A stretch of 49,856 nt of DNA from Bacteroidales bacterium UBA5287 (GCA_002411345.1 DHSL01000040.1:1-49856), one strand, 5' to 3'; counted from the first letter of the stretch, positions 25,394-34,448 are shown. A program made the numbers and translations. The notes: generated by a model not told the origin, from the letters alone.

Positions 25394-26314
25394 ATGATAC
25401 CCAGAAGTTTAGTAAATATCAATGATTATGATAAGGATGATATTTTGCATACGCTTAAATTAGCAGCAGAATTCAAAAAAAATCCAGATCGTGATTTATT
25501 GAAAGGGAAAATTTGTGCTACTTTGTTTTTCGAACCTTCGACAAGAACGCGTTTGAGTTTTGAAACTGCTGTCAGCAGATTGCAAGGTCGTATTATTGGT
25601 TTTTCTGATGCCAGTACAAGTAGTTCGACAAAAGGTGAATCACTGAAAGATACCATTATGATGGTAAGTAATTATGCCGATTTGATAATCATGCGCCATC
25701 ATCTGGAGGGATCTGCAAGATATGCTTCGGAAATATCTCCTGTACCGTTTATAAACGCAGGTGACGGTTCTAATCAGCATCCTACGCAAACTTTACTTGA
25801 CTTGTTTTCGATATTCGAAACGCAGGGTACATTAGATAATCTAAAAATAACAATAGTGGGAGATCTCAAGTATGGACGAGCAGTACATTCTTTGATTCAA
25901 GGTCTTTCACATTTTAATCCATCATTCAACTTTGTAGCTCCAAAAGAGTTGCGTATTCCAGATAAGTATAAATCTTATTGTGACAATCTGAATATTTCGT
26001 ATAATGAGTACTCAGATTTTTCGCCTGAATCTATAAATTCGGCAGATATTTTATATATGACGAGAGTTCAGCGGGAAAGGTTCACTGATTTAATGGAATA
26101 TGAACGAGTAAAAAATGTTTATGTTTTACATAATGAGATGTTAAAAGATTCAAAAGATAATTTGAAGGTATTGCATCCACTTCCGCGTGTAAAAGAGATT
26201 GATCAGGATGTGGATGATAATCCTAAAGCTTATTATTTTCAGCAAGCCAAAAACGGTATGTTTGTACGTCAGGCTGTTATTTGCGATTTAATGGGGATAA
26301 GTGTAACAAAATAA
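25394..26314 (+). CDS. pyrB: Aspartate carbamoyltransferase catalytic chain
   Basis: A 306-residue ATCase catalytic subunit. The carbamoyl-phosphate loop is FFEPSTRTRLSFE (STRTR at 49-53). HPTQTLLDLF and GDLKYGRAVHSL match the catalytic and aspartate-domain signatures, and LHPLPRVKEID closes the site. It makes carbamoyl-aspartate in pyrimidine synthesis. pyrI follows after 4 bp, so the class with regulatory chains is expected. No pyrimidine attenuator is visible in the 12-bp gap before it. Confidence 0.97.
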   Translation: MIPRSLVNINDYDKDDILHTLKLAAEFKKNPDRDLLKGKICATLFFEPSTRTRLSFETAVSRLQGRIIGFSDASTSSSTKGESLKDTIMMVSNYADLIIMRHHLEGSARYASEISPVPFINAGDGSNQHPTQTLLDLFSIFETQGTLDNLKITIVGDLKYGRAVHSLIQGLSHFNPSFNFVAPKELRIPDKYKSYCDNLNISYNEYSDFSPESINSADILYMTRVQRERFTDLMEYERVKNVYVLHNEMLKDSKDNLKVLHPLPRVKEIDQDVDDNPKAYYFQQAKNGMFVRQAVICDLMGISVTK

Positions 26315-26318
26315 AGTT

Positions 26319-26771
26319 ATGAGAAAAGAATTACAAGTTGCCGCATTAGAAAACGGTACTGCTATTGATCATATTCCTACAGAAGCTGTTTTTAATGTGG
26401 TTTCGTTGCTTCAGTTGCAGAAACTCAACAATAGGATCACGATTGGTAATAACCTAAAAAGCAGCAAGATGGGATTGAAAGGAATTATCAAAGTGTCTAA
26501 TAAATTCTTTGAAGAGAATGAAATCAATCGAATTGCTTTAGTCGCACCAAATGTAAACTTAAACATCATAAAGGACTATGAAGTAATTGAAAAAAAGAAG
26601 GTTACATTACCTGACGAAATTATTGAAATAGTAAAATGCAATAATCCCAAGTGTATTACGAATAATGAACCTATGAAGACTCGATTTCATGTTATTGATA
26701 AAGAAAATGTGGAACTTCAGTGTCATTATTGTGAAGTTAAAATTCAAAAAGAGGAAATTATTCTACAATAA
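26319..26771 (+). CDS. pyrI: Aspartate carbamoyltransferase regulatory chain
   Basis: A 150-residue PyrI. The N-terminal allosteric domain includes TAIDHIPTEAVF and RITIGNNLKSSKMGLKGIIKV. The C-terminal zinc site is CNNPKC...CHYC (CX4C...CX2C). It binds nucleotides and PyrB to give allosteric control of ATCase. It is 4 bp downstream of pyrB. Confidence 0.97.
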   Translation: MRKELQVAALENGTAIDHIPTEAVFNVVSLLQLQKLNNRITIGNNLKSSKMGLKGIIKVSNKFFEENEINRIALVAPNVNLNIIKDYEVIEKKKVTLPDEIIEIVKCNNPKCITNNEPMKTRFHVIDKENVELQCHYCEVKIQKEEIILQ

Positions 26772-26806
26772 TTATTATTGTTAGATTGTTCTGAAAAAAG
26801 AAAAGA

Positions 26807-27370
26807 ATGAAACAAGACTGGAAACCGGGGACTATGATTTATCCACTGCCTGCAGTGATGATTACTTGCGGTAGTTCACCCGAAGAGTATTCGATATTAA
26901 CTGTTAGTTGGGTAGGTACAATTTGTACCAATCCACCTATGTGTTATATTTCTGTTAGACCAGAAAGATATTCTTATCCAATTATTAAACGTAATATGGA
27001 ATATGTAATTAATCTGACAACAGAAGATTTGGCACAAGCCACAGATTGGTGTGGTGTTAGGTCGGGTAAAAATTACGACAAATTCAAAGAGATGGGTTTG
27101 ACGCCAGGCAAAGCGAGTATTGTGCAAGCACCAATCATTGAGGAGTCTCCATTATGTATTGAATGCAGAGTTAAAGAGATTATATCGTTAGGTTCTCACG
27201 ACATGTTTATTTCTGATGTTGTGAATGTTAAAGCTGATGAAAAGTATTTTGATCCAATAACTGAAAAGTTTAGTCTGGAACTTGCTAAACCGCTTGTTTA
27301 TGTTCATGGTCATTATTATGGATTGGGTGATCTGATTGGAAAATTCGGTTGGAGTGTTCAAAAGAAATAG
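26807..27370 (+). CDS. Flavin reductase family protein (FMN-binding split barrel)
   Basis: A 187-residue flavin reductase-like protein. Typical features are PAVMITCGSSPEEYSILTVSW, TNPPMCYISVRPERYSYPIIK, YVINLTTEDLAQATDWCGV and the ending VYVHGHYYGLG. Members bind FMN and reduce flavins or act as flavoredoxin-like electron carriers; the partner is unknown. It lies 35 bp after pyrI and before metA. Confidence 0.85.
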   Translation: MKQDWKPGTMIYPLPAVMITCGSSPEEYSILTVSWVGTICTNPPMCYISVRPERYSYPIIKRNMEYVINLTTEDLAQATDWCGVRSGKNYDKFKEMGLTPGKASIVQAPIIEESPLCIECRVKEIISLGSHDMFISDVVNVKADEKYFDPITEKFSLELAKPLVYVHGHYYGLGDLIGKFGWSVQKK

Positions 27371-27457
27371 GACTTTATTTCTTATAAATCATAGTTTTTG
27401 TTATTAAATATTTCTCTTGCGTTAGTTTAAATGATTAACAGATAAAAGTTTATTAAT

Positions 27458-28393
27458 ATGCCCGTAAATTTACCAAATGGTTTGCCTGCAATTTCTCTAT
27501 TGGAAAAGGAGCAGATATTTGTAATGAACGATTTCAGAGCAAATGCTCAGGATATTCGTCCATTAAAAATACTGATTCTTAATTTGATGCCGTTGAAGGT
27601 AGCTACAGAAACCGATTTAATCAGGTTATTATCCAATTCTCCTCTTCAGGTAGAAATGGAATTTCTGGGATTGCAATCGCACACACCAAAAAATACGCCA
27701 CTTGAACATTTGCAACAATTCTATATCACTTTTCCTCAAGTTAAGAACAAATTTTATGATGGAATGATTATTACGGGTGCTCCGGTTGAATTGTTATCGT
27801 TTGAAAAAGTAAATTATTGGGCTGAATTGACGGAGATTTTTAATTGGGCACGAACTAACGTAACTTCTACATTTTATATCTGTTGGGCTGCTCAAGCTGC
27901 ACTATATCACTTTTATGGAGTGAAGAAATTTTTGATGGATAAAAAACTGTTTGGCGTATTCTCTCATTCTGTTAATGATCCTTCATTTTCGTTATTCAGA
28001 GGTTTTGATGAAGTTTTTTATGCTCCACATAGTCGCCATACAACCATTCATACAGATGAAGTTGAGCGAATAAAGGAACTTACAATTTTATCTCAATCTG
28101 ATGAAGCCGGAGTTTATATTATTTCGTCACGAGGAGGAAGGGAGTTTTATGTAACAGGACATTCAGAGTATTCACCCCTCACACTACATAAAGAATACAT
28201 GCGTGATTTAAAAAAAGGATTAGACACAGTTGAGATTCCAAAGAATTACTATCCAAATAATGATCCTAACAATGCTCCGGTTGTTCAATGGAGAGCGCAC
28301 GCCAATTTACTATATATCAACTGGTTGAACTATTTTGTATATCAAGCTACACCTTATAATCCAGAAGAAATTAAATATTTAGGAGATTTATAA
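27458..28393 (+). CDS. metAA: MetA family homoserine O-acyltransferase, probably acetyl-CoA specific
   Basis: A 311-residue protein of the class I glutamine amidotransferase-like MetA family. The catalytic Cys is in FYICWAAQAALYHFYGV; His and Glu are in TGHSEYS, where most members have GHPEY. Residue 111 in the GAPVE motif is Glu. In this family Glu111 is associated with acetyl-CoA and Gly111 with succinyl-CoA, so I predict homoserine O-acetyltransferase activity. It commits homoserine to methionine synthesis. No S-box or other riboswitch was recognised upstream. The U32 gene follows with zero spacing. Confidence 0.92.
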   Translation: MPVNLPNGLPAISLLEKEQIFVMNDFRANAQDIRPLKILILNLMPLKVATETDLIRLLSNSPLQVEMEFLGLQSHTPKNTPLEHLQQFYITFPQVKNKFYDGMIITGAPVELLSFEKVNYWAELTEIFNWARTNVTSTFYICWAAQAALYHFYGVKKFLMDKKLFGVFSHSVNDPSFSLFRGFDEVFYAPHSRHTTIHTDEVERIKELTILSQSDEAGVYIISSRGGREFYVTGHSEYSPLTLHKEYMRDLKKGLDTVEIPKNYYPNNDPNNAPVVQWRAHANLLYINWLNYFVYQATPYNPEEIKYLGDL

Positions 28394-30214
28394 TTGAAAA
28401 CGGTAAAAAAAATTGAACTTCTTGCTCCTGCAAAAGATAAAGAAGTAGGGAAAGAAGCTATTCTTCATGGTGCAGATGCAGTTTATATTGGTATTGAGGG
28501 ATTTAGTGCACGTTCGACCGCTGGTAATTCTATAGATGATATTGCTGAATTGGTTGGGTTTGCACATTTATTCAATGCGCGAGTGTATGTTGCTTTAAAT
28601 ACTATTTTATACAAAGATGAATTACCTAAAGTTGAAAGACTTATATGGAATTTGTATCGTATTAATGTAGATGCATTAATTGTTCAGGATATGGGTATTC
28701 TGCAATTAAACTTGCCTCCTATCCCACTCCACGCAAGCACTCAGACTGACAATAGAACTGCTGAAAAGGTAAAATTTCTTGAATCGGCCGGTTTCTCTCA
28801 GGTTGTGTTAGCAAGGGAACTTTCAATTGGAGATATTGCTGAAATTGCATCTCAGGTGAGTGTTCCTCTGGAAGTATTCATTCATGGATCTTTGTGTGTT
28901 TCATACAGTGGACAATGTTATCTGAGTGAAGCAGTTACCGGCAGGAGTGCGAACCGGGGTGAATGTGCTCAAATGTGTCGCTTACCTTATGACTTAGAAG
29001 ATGCTAATGGAAGTATTATCAAGAAAGACACACATTTATTGTCGTTGAAGGATTTTAATCAGTATGACAATCTTGAGGAATTACTTGAAGCAGGAGTTTC
29101 CTCTTTAAAGATTGAGGGTCGTTTAAAGGGAATTTCATATGTAAAAAATGTAGTTTCCGTTTATCGACAAAAACTAGATAAGATTTTTGAGAAAAAACCA
29201 CAATACATGCGTTCTTCATCGGGAACAAGTAGAATAGATTTTAAACCAGATTTATCAAAAAGTTTCAATAGAGGATTCACCGATTATTTTTCGCATGGCA
29301 GACAACAGAATATTTGGTCTTTTGATTCACCAAAATCGCTGGGTGAATATATAGGAACAATAAAATCCACAGGAAGAAACAATCTGACTTTCAACACAAA
29401 ACACGTTCTTCACAATGGTGATGGATTATGTTTTATGGATAGAAATGGACTAAATGGATTCAGGATTAACCGGGTTGAAGGGAATTTGATATTTCCTACG
29501 CAAATGCCAAATATTGCAATTGGTACAAAAGTGTATCGTAATTATGATCATGAATTCGAAAACCGGCTTACAAAACCGACAGCTGAAAGAAAAGTTTCTA
29601 TAAGCATTCTACTTGGAGAAATTTCAAACGGATTTGTGTTGCATGCAACAGATGAAGACGATAATCGAGTTTCATTTACTATTATGTTAGAGAAAAGTAA
29701 TGCAAAGAAACCACAACAAGATAATATACGAAATCAACTTTCAAAAACTGGGAACACTATTTTTAACGTAACTGATATTGAAATAGATTTTACAAATGAT
29801 TGGTTTATACCTTCATCATTGCTAAGTGAGTGGCGAAAAAAATTAGTTGAGTTGTTAATTAAAGCCAGGAAAGTTAATTATCGTCAGGAAATAAAACAGA
29901 TACTGCCTACATCACATACATATCCTGTAAAACAGCTTACATATTTAGGAAATGTTTCTAATGAAAAGAGTCGCTCTTTTTACATGCAACACGGTAGTGA
30001 AGTCATCCAACCAGCATTTGAAGTTCAATCTCAACAAAATGTTCCTTTAATGTTTACAAAACATTGTTTGAAATATGCTTTAGGTTGGTGTCCAAAAGAA
30101 ATAAAAGACAAATTGCCATATCAAGAACCCTTTTATTTAGTAAATAACAGATTGCGACTGAAACTTACTTTTGATTGTAAAACATGTGAGATGCATGTAA
30201 GTCAAGAAAAGTAA
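28394..30214 (+). CDS. Peptidase U32 family protein, RlhA/TrhP-like RNA hydroxylation enzyme
   Basis: A 606-residue U32 protein. The N-terminal barrel opens IELLAPAKDKEVGKEAI and includes LHASTQTDNRTAEKV, EVFIHGSLCVSYSGQCYLS and the cysteine pair CAQMCRLPY. The long C-terminal part (~330-606) is like that of RlhA, which hydroxylates 23S rRNA C2501, rather than the shorter TrhP. The start is TTG, directly after the metA TAA and in the same frame. An AGGAG at 28381-28385 is eight bases upstream, a rare clear Shine-Dalgarno here. RlhA versus tRNA hydroxylation is not decided. Confidence 0.85.
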   Translation: MKTVKKIELLAPAKDKEVGKEAILHGADAVYIGIEGFSARSTAGNSIDDIAELVGFAHLFNARVYVALNTILYKDELPKVERLIWNLYRINVDALIVQDMGILQLNLPPIPLHASTQTDNRTAEKVKFLESAGFSQVVLARELSIGDIAEIASQVSVPLEVFIHGSLCVSYSGQCYLSEAVTGRSANRGECAQMCRLPYDLEDANGSIIKKDTHLLSLKDFNQYDNLEELLEAGVSSLKIEGRLKGISYVKNVVSVYRQKLDKIFEKKPQYMRSSSGTSRIDFKPDLSKSFNRGFTDYFSHGRQQNIWSFDSPKSLGEYIGTIKSTGRNNLTFNTKHVLHNGDGLCFMDRNGLNGFRINRVEGNLIFPTQMPNIAIGTKVYRNYDHEFENRLTKPTAERKVSISILLGEISNGFVLHATDEDDNRVSFTIMLEKSNAKKPQQDNIRNQLSKTGNTIFNVTDIEIDFTNDWFIPSSLLSEWRKKLVELLIKARKVNYRQEIKQILPTSHTYPVKQLTYLGNVSNEKSRSFYMQHGSEVIQPAFEVQSQQNVPLMFTKHCLKYALGWCPKEIKDKLPYQEPFYLVNNRLRLKLTFDCKTCEMHVSQEK

Positions 30215-30272
30215 TCCGAACTACTAATTTTACTTAGTTTTACATATTGTTTTATGATTAAACAAAAAATTG

Positions 30273-30280
30273 TAACTTTG
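30273..30280 (+). promoter_or_regulatory. -7 promoter box for the GT4-flippase-GT4 run
   Basis: TAACTTTG matches TAnnTTTG. A TTG at 30247-30249 lies slightly far upstream (23-nt spacer). Leader to the ATG at 30389 would be about 100 nt. Confidence 0.5.
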
Positions 30281-30388
30281 AACAATTTTTTAGGAAGTAT
30301 TATATCGACAGGATATACAAACGAAAATCAAATTACCCAACAAAATTTCTTATTTTATGTGTTGGGGAAAATCTATTGAGAAAGAAAT

Positions 30389-31567
30389 ATGATTGTCCAG
30401 AAAAAGATAAAGGTAGCTTTTTTTACAGATATACTTATAAAAGATTTAGACGGCGCTATTAAGACAATGTATCAGTTGATTGATAGAATTCCCGAAGATC
30501 GATTTGAGTATATGTTCTTTTGTGGTACTCCACCTAAGCATGAATTTAAGTATAATCTTTTTAAAGTTCCTTCTGTCGTTATTCCTTTTAATATTAGTTA
30601 CAAATTGGCGTTACCTGGTTTTCGAAAAAAAACGATATTGGAGAAGTTGGATGAGTTTAAACCTGATGTTATTCATATTTCCACGCCTTCAGTACTTGGT
30701 TTTTTCGCTTTGAATTATGCGCAGAGAAATGGAATACCAGTATTGTCTATTTATCACACGCATTTTATCTCTTATATAAAATATTATTTCAAGCGGCTAC
30801 CATTTTTAATTAAGCCTATAGAAAAAGTTATTTCTGATTACTACCGTAAATTTTATAATAACTGTAATATTGTTTATGTTCCTACTCAATTTATGATTAA
30901 TGAACTGGTTGAAGAAAGCGGTGTAGACAAGAAACCTTTAAAACAATGGCATAGAGGTTTAGATGTCACATTATTTAATCCAAATCAGAGAAATAAAGAA
31001 GCTATAAAAAAATTGACTGGAAATAACAAGCCTTCACTTTTATATGCTTCCCGTATTGTGTGGGAAAAGAATATTGAAACACTTTTTGATATTTACGATG
31101 AGATTAAAGCTCAACATTTAGATGTAAATTTTATCATTGCAGGAAATGGGGTTGCTGAGGATGCTGCAAGAGAAAGGATGCCGGATGCTATATTCCTGGG
31201 ATATCTAGATCATGAGCTTCTTGGTGATGTTTATGCTTCAACAGATGTATTTGTATTCCCTTCAATATCTGAATCTTATGGTAATGTCGTGATCGAAGCA
31301 ATGGCATGTGGATGTGTTCCTGTTATTGCTCGTGGCGGAGGTTCTCAAGCTCTTATTGAAGATGGGGTTACAGGTTTACTATGTGAACCAAATAATCCAA
31401 AAGACTATATAGAAAAAATAAAACTATTACTGAATGACAAAGCATTGAAAGCCAGAATGCAACAAGCAGGTTATCAATTTACTTCTCATATGAGTTGGGA
31501 TAATCTGACAGACGTCTATTTCAAAGATATTACTAATCTAGCTGAGAATAAAGCCATTAAAGAGTGA
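30389..31567 (+). CDS. Family 4 glycosyltransferase
   Basis: A 392-residue GT-B enzyme. The N domain contains VAFFTDILIKDLDGAIKTM, and IYHTHFISYIKYY resembles sugar-lipid transferases. The C domain shows ASRIVWEKNIETL and the EX7E signature in SISESYGNVVIEAMACG, ending with EDGVTGLLCEPN. It resembles diacylglycerol-type glycolipid glycosyltransferases, but the acceptor is not certain. It is followed one base later by the YbhN-like flippase gene. A membrane glycolipid is the likely product class. Confidence 0.88.
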   Translation: MIVQKKIKVAFFTDILIKDLDGAIKTMYQLIDRIPEDRFEYMFFCGTPPKHEFKYNLFKVPSVVIPFNISYKLALPGFRKKTILEKLDEFKPDVIHISTPSVLGFFALNYAQRNGIPVLSIYHTHFISYIKYYFKRLPFLIKPIEKVISDYYRKFYNNCNIVYVPTQFMINELVEESGVDKKPLKQWHRGLDVTLFNPNQRNKEAIKKLTGNNKPSLLYASRIVWEKNIETLFDIYDEIKAQHLDVNFIIAGNGVAEDAARERMPDAIFLGYLDHELLGDVYASTDVFVFPSISESYGNVVIEAMACGCVPVIARGGGSQALIEDGVTGLLCEPNNPKDYIEKIKLLLNDKALKARMQQAGYQFTSHMSWDNLTDVYFKDITNLAENKAIKE

Positions 31568-31568
31568 G

Positions 31569-32615
31569 ATGAAATTCATAGATTTTATAAATAAATATCA
31601 AAAACATATAATCATTGGCTTTTTGGTCTTTGTATTTCTGTTACTTGCTCGTTTTGTTTCAAGTATAGATTTTAATACTTTAAAAGATTATCTATACGAA
31701 ACTCCCGGCATGATTATTGGGGTTATATTCTTTTCTTTGTTAAGTTATGTATCCACAACATTCGCGTGGATGTTATGCATGGGAAAAGAAGTGAAAAAAA
31801 CACATTTCTATGAAGTTTTCATGCTTAAAAATGTTGGAGATATGCTTGCAGCTTTTAATCCTACGAGTATATTAGCAGGTGATGGAGTTAAAATAGTTTA
31901 TTTGAAAAAGAAAGGAATTTCGGGTGAACATGGATTAAGTTCTCTTTTGTTATTGCGAGCACTTACTATTATTTCTGCTATTATTCTGATGGTATTTGCT
32001 TTGTTATACCTTACTGTGGGACAATTAAATAATCAAAATGTATTATATATTGTGCTTTTAGCGCTTATTTTAATTGTAATAATTTATTTAATAGCAAGAT
32101 TCTTTCTGCATCCAAAAATGTTCTTCGGTAATTTTATGGATAAATTAAGAATTAAAACTAATTGGTCTATCTTGACTGACAAAGTTATTGAATCTTGTTA
32201 TGACATAAATAATATTCTTCGTGAATACTTTATTGACAATAAAGGTAAATTCTTATTTGCTTTTTTGTTATCCGCATTTCAATGGATTTTTGGTGCAATG
32301 GAATTTTATATCATATTGAATATGCTAAACGTACATATGACACCTCTTGATGCTATTGCTGTGGAAATGGGTGTTATCCTCTTTAAGACAATTGGATCTG
32401 TTGTACCGGGACAATTGGGTATTGAAGAATATGGAAATAAAGTTATGCTTGATGCTATAGGTATAAAAAGTAATGAGGTTTGGCTTGTTGTTTCACTTAT
32501 GAGACGAGCAAGGCAATTATTTTGGGTGCTAGTAGCGGGAATTTTTTGGTTGGTAACATCAAGAACATCAAATAATAAAGAACTGAATGACGGAAATTCT
32601 GTGCATCACATATAA
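31569..32615 (+). CDS. YbhN/UPF0104-like lysylphosphatidylglycerol synthase TM-domain protein
   Basis: A 348-residue polytopic membrane protein, about eight hydrophobic segments, matching the flippase half of MprF and the UPF0104/YbhN family: NPTSILAGDGVKIVYLKKKGIS, GSVVPGQLGIEEYGNKVM, and RRARQLFWVLVAGIFWL. No synthase domain is present. Related proteins move lipids or are linked to glycolipid synthesis. It is sandwiched between two GT4 genes and overlaps the second by 29 bp, which supports handling of their glycolipid product. Confidence 0.82.
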   Translation: MKFIDFINKYQKHIIIGFLVFVFLLLARFVSSIDFNTLKDYLYETPGMIIGVIFFSLLSYVSTTFAWMLCMGKEVKKTHFYEVFMLKNVGDMLAAFNPTSILAGDGVKIVYLKKKGISGEHGLSSLLLLRALTIISAIILMVFALLYLTVGQLNNQNVLYIVLLALILIVIIYLIARFFLHPKMFFGNFMDKLRIKTNWSILTDKVIESCYDINNILREYFIDNKGKFLFAFLLSAFQWIFGAMEFYIILNMLNVHMTPLDAIAVEMGVILFKTIGSVVPGQLGIEEYGNKVMLDAIGIKSNEVWLVVSLMRRARQLFWVLVAGIFWLVTSRTSNNKELNDGNSVHHI

Positions 32616-33747
32616 ATATCCTCCAAATATTGGTGGAATGGAAAAACAAAGTTACGAATTAATCCATGGATTATCGTATTACTATACCACTCATGTAATT
32701 GCCTATAAACAAGAGAGTCATATAGTTGCATGGTTTCTTAGTTTGCGTTCAAAGGTAATAAAAATGCTAAAAGACCATCCAAACATCAAGTTGATTCATT
32801 TGAATGATGGTTCTATGGGCGTTATTAGTCTTTGGTTACAAAAATATACAAAGATTCCAATCGTGATTACTATTCACGGTCTTGATATAGTTTATCCTTT
32901 AGGTTTTTTTCAGCATAAACTGGTACCAAGGTTGACTAAATATACGGCATCCATAAGCGTTAGTGAATCTACAAAAAATGAATGTGTGAAAAGAGGTTTT
33001 CCAGAAGATTCGACATTTGTTGTTAGGAATGGTGTTGATTGTAGTATGGCATCAGTTCCTTTTGATCAAACGATTTATGAAAGGATGAAAAATAAATATG
33101 GAATTGATGTTACAGGAAAACATATTCTGGTATCAACTGGACGTCCTGTAAAAAGGAAAGGTTTTTCGTGGTTCCTAAAAAATGTAATGCCTTTATTAAA
33201 TAAAGATATTATCTTTTTGATGATAGGACCGTTGAAAAATGATCCTAACGCACTAGAAAAAACAATGCGTGGGCTAGAAAATTCGTTACATCAAAATGTG
33301 CAATTGATGCTTGGAATGTCTACAGACGCGACAAATGTTGCTCACGAACTGAAATTACAGGAAAATGCGTATCACTTGGGAAAGATCAAATATGATGATT
33401 TGTTGCAAGTTTTATCACTTGCAGATTTGTTTGTTATGCCTAACCTTCATTTTGATGGTGATATTGAAGGATTTGGTCTTGTAGCACTTGAAGCCAGTAT
33501 GAGAGGTACATATGTACTTGCTTCTGGCATTGAGGGGATATCAGATGCTGTAATTGATGGTGAAAATGGATATCTTTTACCTAGCGGAAATGCACAAGCA
33601 TGGGCAGATAAGATTCACGAACTATTAAGTGATAAAGAACTTTTAAATACATTATCAGAAAAAGGTAGAAAATATACAATGGAACATTATTCTTGGGCAA
33701 AAATGGTTAACGGTTATAAGGAGGTATTTGATAAATATATTATGTGA
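32587..33747 (+). CDS. Family 4 glycosyltransferase
   Basis: A 386-residue GT4. N-terminal CITYKYPPNIGGMEKQSYEL with the conserved GG loop, then ITIHGLDIVYP and a CVKRGFP linker. The C domain has STGRPVKRKGFSWFL and EX7E in EGFGLVALEASMRG. Overlap by 29 bp with the flippase gene implies coupled expression. It resembles mannosyltransferase-type GT4 proteins, but donor and acceptor are unknown. Confidence 0.88.
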   Translation: MTEILCITYKYPPNIGGMEKQSYELIHGLSYYYTTHVIAYKQESHIVAWFLSLRSKVIKMLKDHPNIKLIHLNDGSMGVISLWLQKYTKIPIVITIHGLDIVYPLGFFQHKLVPRLTKYTASISVSESTKNECVKRGFPEDSTFVVRNGVDCSMASVPFDQTIYERMKNKYGIDVTGKHILVSTGRPVKRKGFSWFLKNVMPLLNKDIIFLMIGPLKNDPNALEKTMRGLENSLHQNVQLMLGMSTDATNVAHELKLQENAYHLGKIKYDDLLQVLSLADLFVMPNLHFDGDIEGFGLVALEASMRGTYVLASGIEGISDAVIDGENGYLLPSGNAQAWADKIHELLSDKELLNTLSEKGRKYTMEHYSWAKMVNGYKEVFDKYIM

Positions 33748-33780
33748 TAGTTTTATTATTATCACTCCACCATATAAATC

Positions 33781-33969
33781 TTAGCATTTATTTTTATCCA
33801 TTGATTTTTTATCGTTTAGTAAAATGATTCGGCAAAAGAATACTTTTCCTGCATCCATTAGTCTGGAGATTACTTGGTTTAGTTCTTGCATTACCCACTC
33901 TATTTTTATATCATTAAAATAGATACCGATTGCAAACTCATCATATTCATTTTTAGGATGACGAATCAT
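33781..33969 (-). CDS. Possible small protein, 62 residues, function unknown
   Basis: The frame in this 350-bp gap encodes a charged, mixed-composition peptide (MIRHPKNEYDEFAIGIYFND...). The composition is protein-like rather than shadow-like, and no other gene covers it. There is no good ribosome binding site, no recognised domain and no clear -7 box. Remnant of a longer gene is possible. Confidence 0.35.
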   Translation of the reverse strand: MIRHPKNEYDEFAIGIYFNDIKIEWVMQELNQVISRLMDAGKVFFCRIILLNDKKSMDKNKC

Positions 33970-34035
33970 TCTTAATATAATATCAGAAATTTAGTTTTCT
34001 GTTACAATATATGCCTTATTCTGAAATTGTATTAT

Positions 34036-34079
34036 AAAAAAAATTGAAGACCGAATCAATATTCAGTCTTCAATTTTTC
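34036..34079 (-). terminator. Long hairpin terminator after ferredoxin
   Basis: An 18-19 bp inverted repeat (34038-34056 with 34061-34078, one internal C-A mismatch) with a 4-nt loop. The A-run at 34036-34042 gives a U-tract on the minus strand. It is downstream of the ferredoxin gene ending at 34098. It also has T residues on the plus side, so it may work both ways. Confidence 0.75.
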
Positions 34080-34097
34080 TTTTGTAGAACCGGTATT

Positions 34098-34268
34098 TTA
34101 TTCTGCCGGATGGATTGCTTCGGTAGGACATACTTCTGCACATGTGCCACAATCTGTACATACATCTGGATCGATATGATAAATATCGCCTTCAGAAATA
34201 GCACTTACGGGACATTCATCAATACAAGTACCGCAAGCAATACAATCTTCACTAATTACGTAAGCCAT
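34098..34268 (-). CDS. 2x[4Fe-4S] ferredoxin
   Basis: A 56-residue bacterial ferredoxin. Two cluster motifs CX2CX2CX3CP: C9-C12-C15-C19 in CIACGTCIDECP and C37-C40-C43-C47 in CTDCGTCAEVCP. It is a low-potential electron carrier of the clostridial type, used in anaerobic metabolism. I start it at ATG 34268 (MAYVISEDC), since the upstream 25-codon extension has no similarity to the family and overlaps the promoter. It is monocistronic with its own promoter and terminator. Confidence 0.95.
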   Translation of the reverse strand: MAYVISEDCIACGTCIDECPVSAISEGDIYHIDPDVCTDCGTCAEVCPTEAIHPAE

Positions 34269-34314
34269 AATGATAATTTTTAATAATTGTAAATTGCTAA
34301 TATTATTAACTATG

Positions 34315-34346
34315 CAAAGATAATTAGTTTTCAAAAATAACACAAA
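34315..34346 (-). promoter_or_regulatory. Promoter of the ferredoxin gene
   Basis: On the minus strand TTTG (34346-34343), 20-nt spacer, TATCTTTG (34322-34315): a full match to the Bacteroidota -33/-7 pattern. Leader of about 40 nt to the ATG. Confidence 0.7.
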
Positions 34347-34448
34347 CTTATATTGGTTATTTAAAATAATTGAGAGAATAAAGATTAATTAGTTGACTAC
34401 AAATATCATTTTTAATTGTAGATTAATCAATTAATAGTCTTTATCCTA

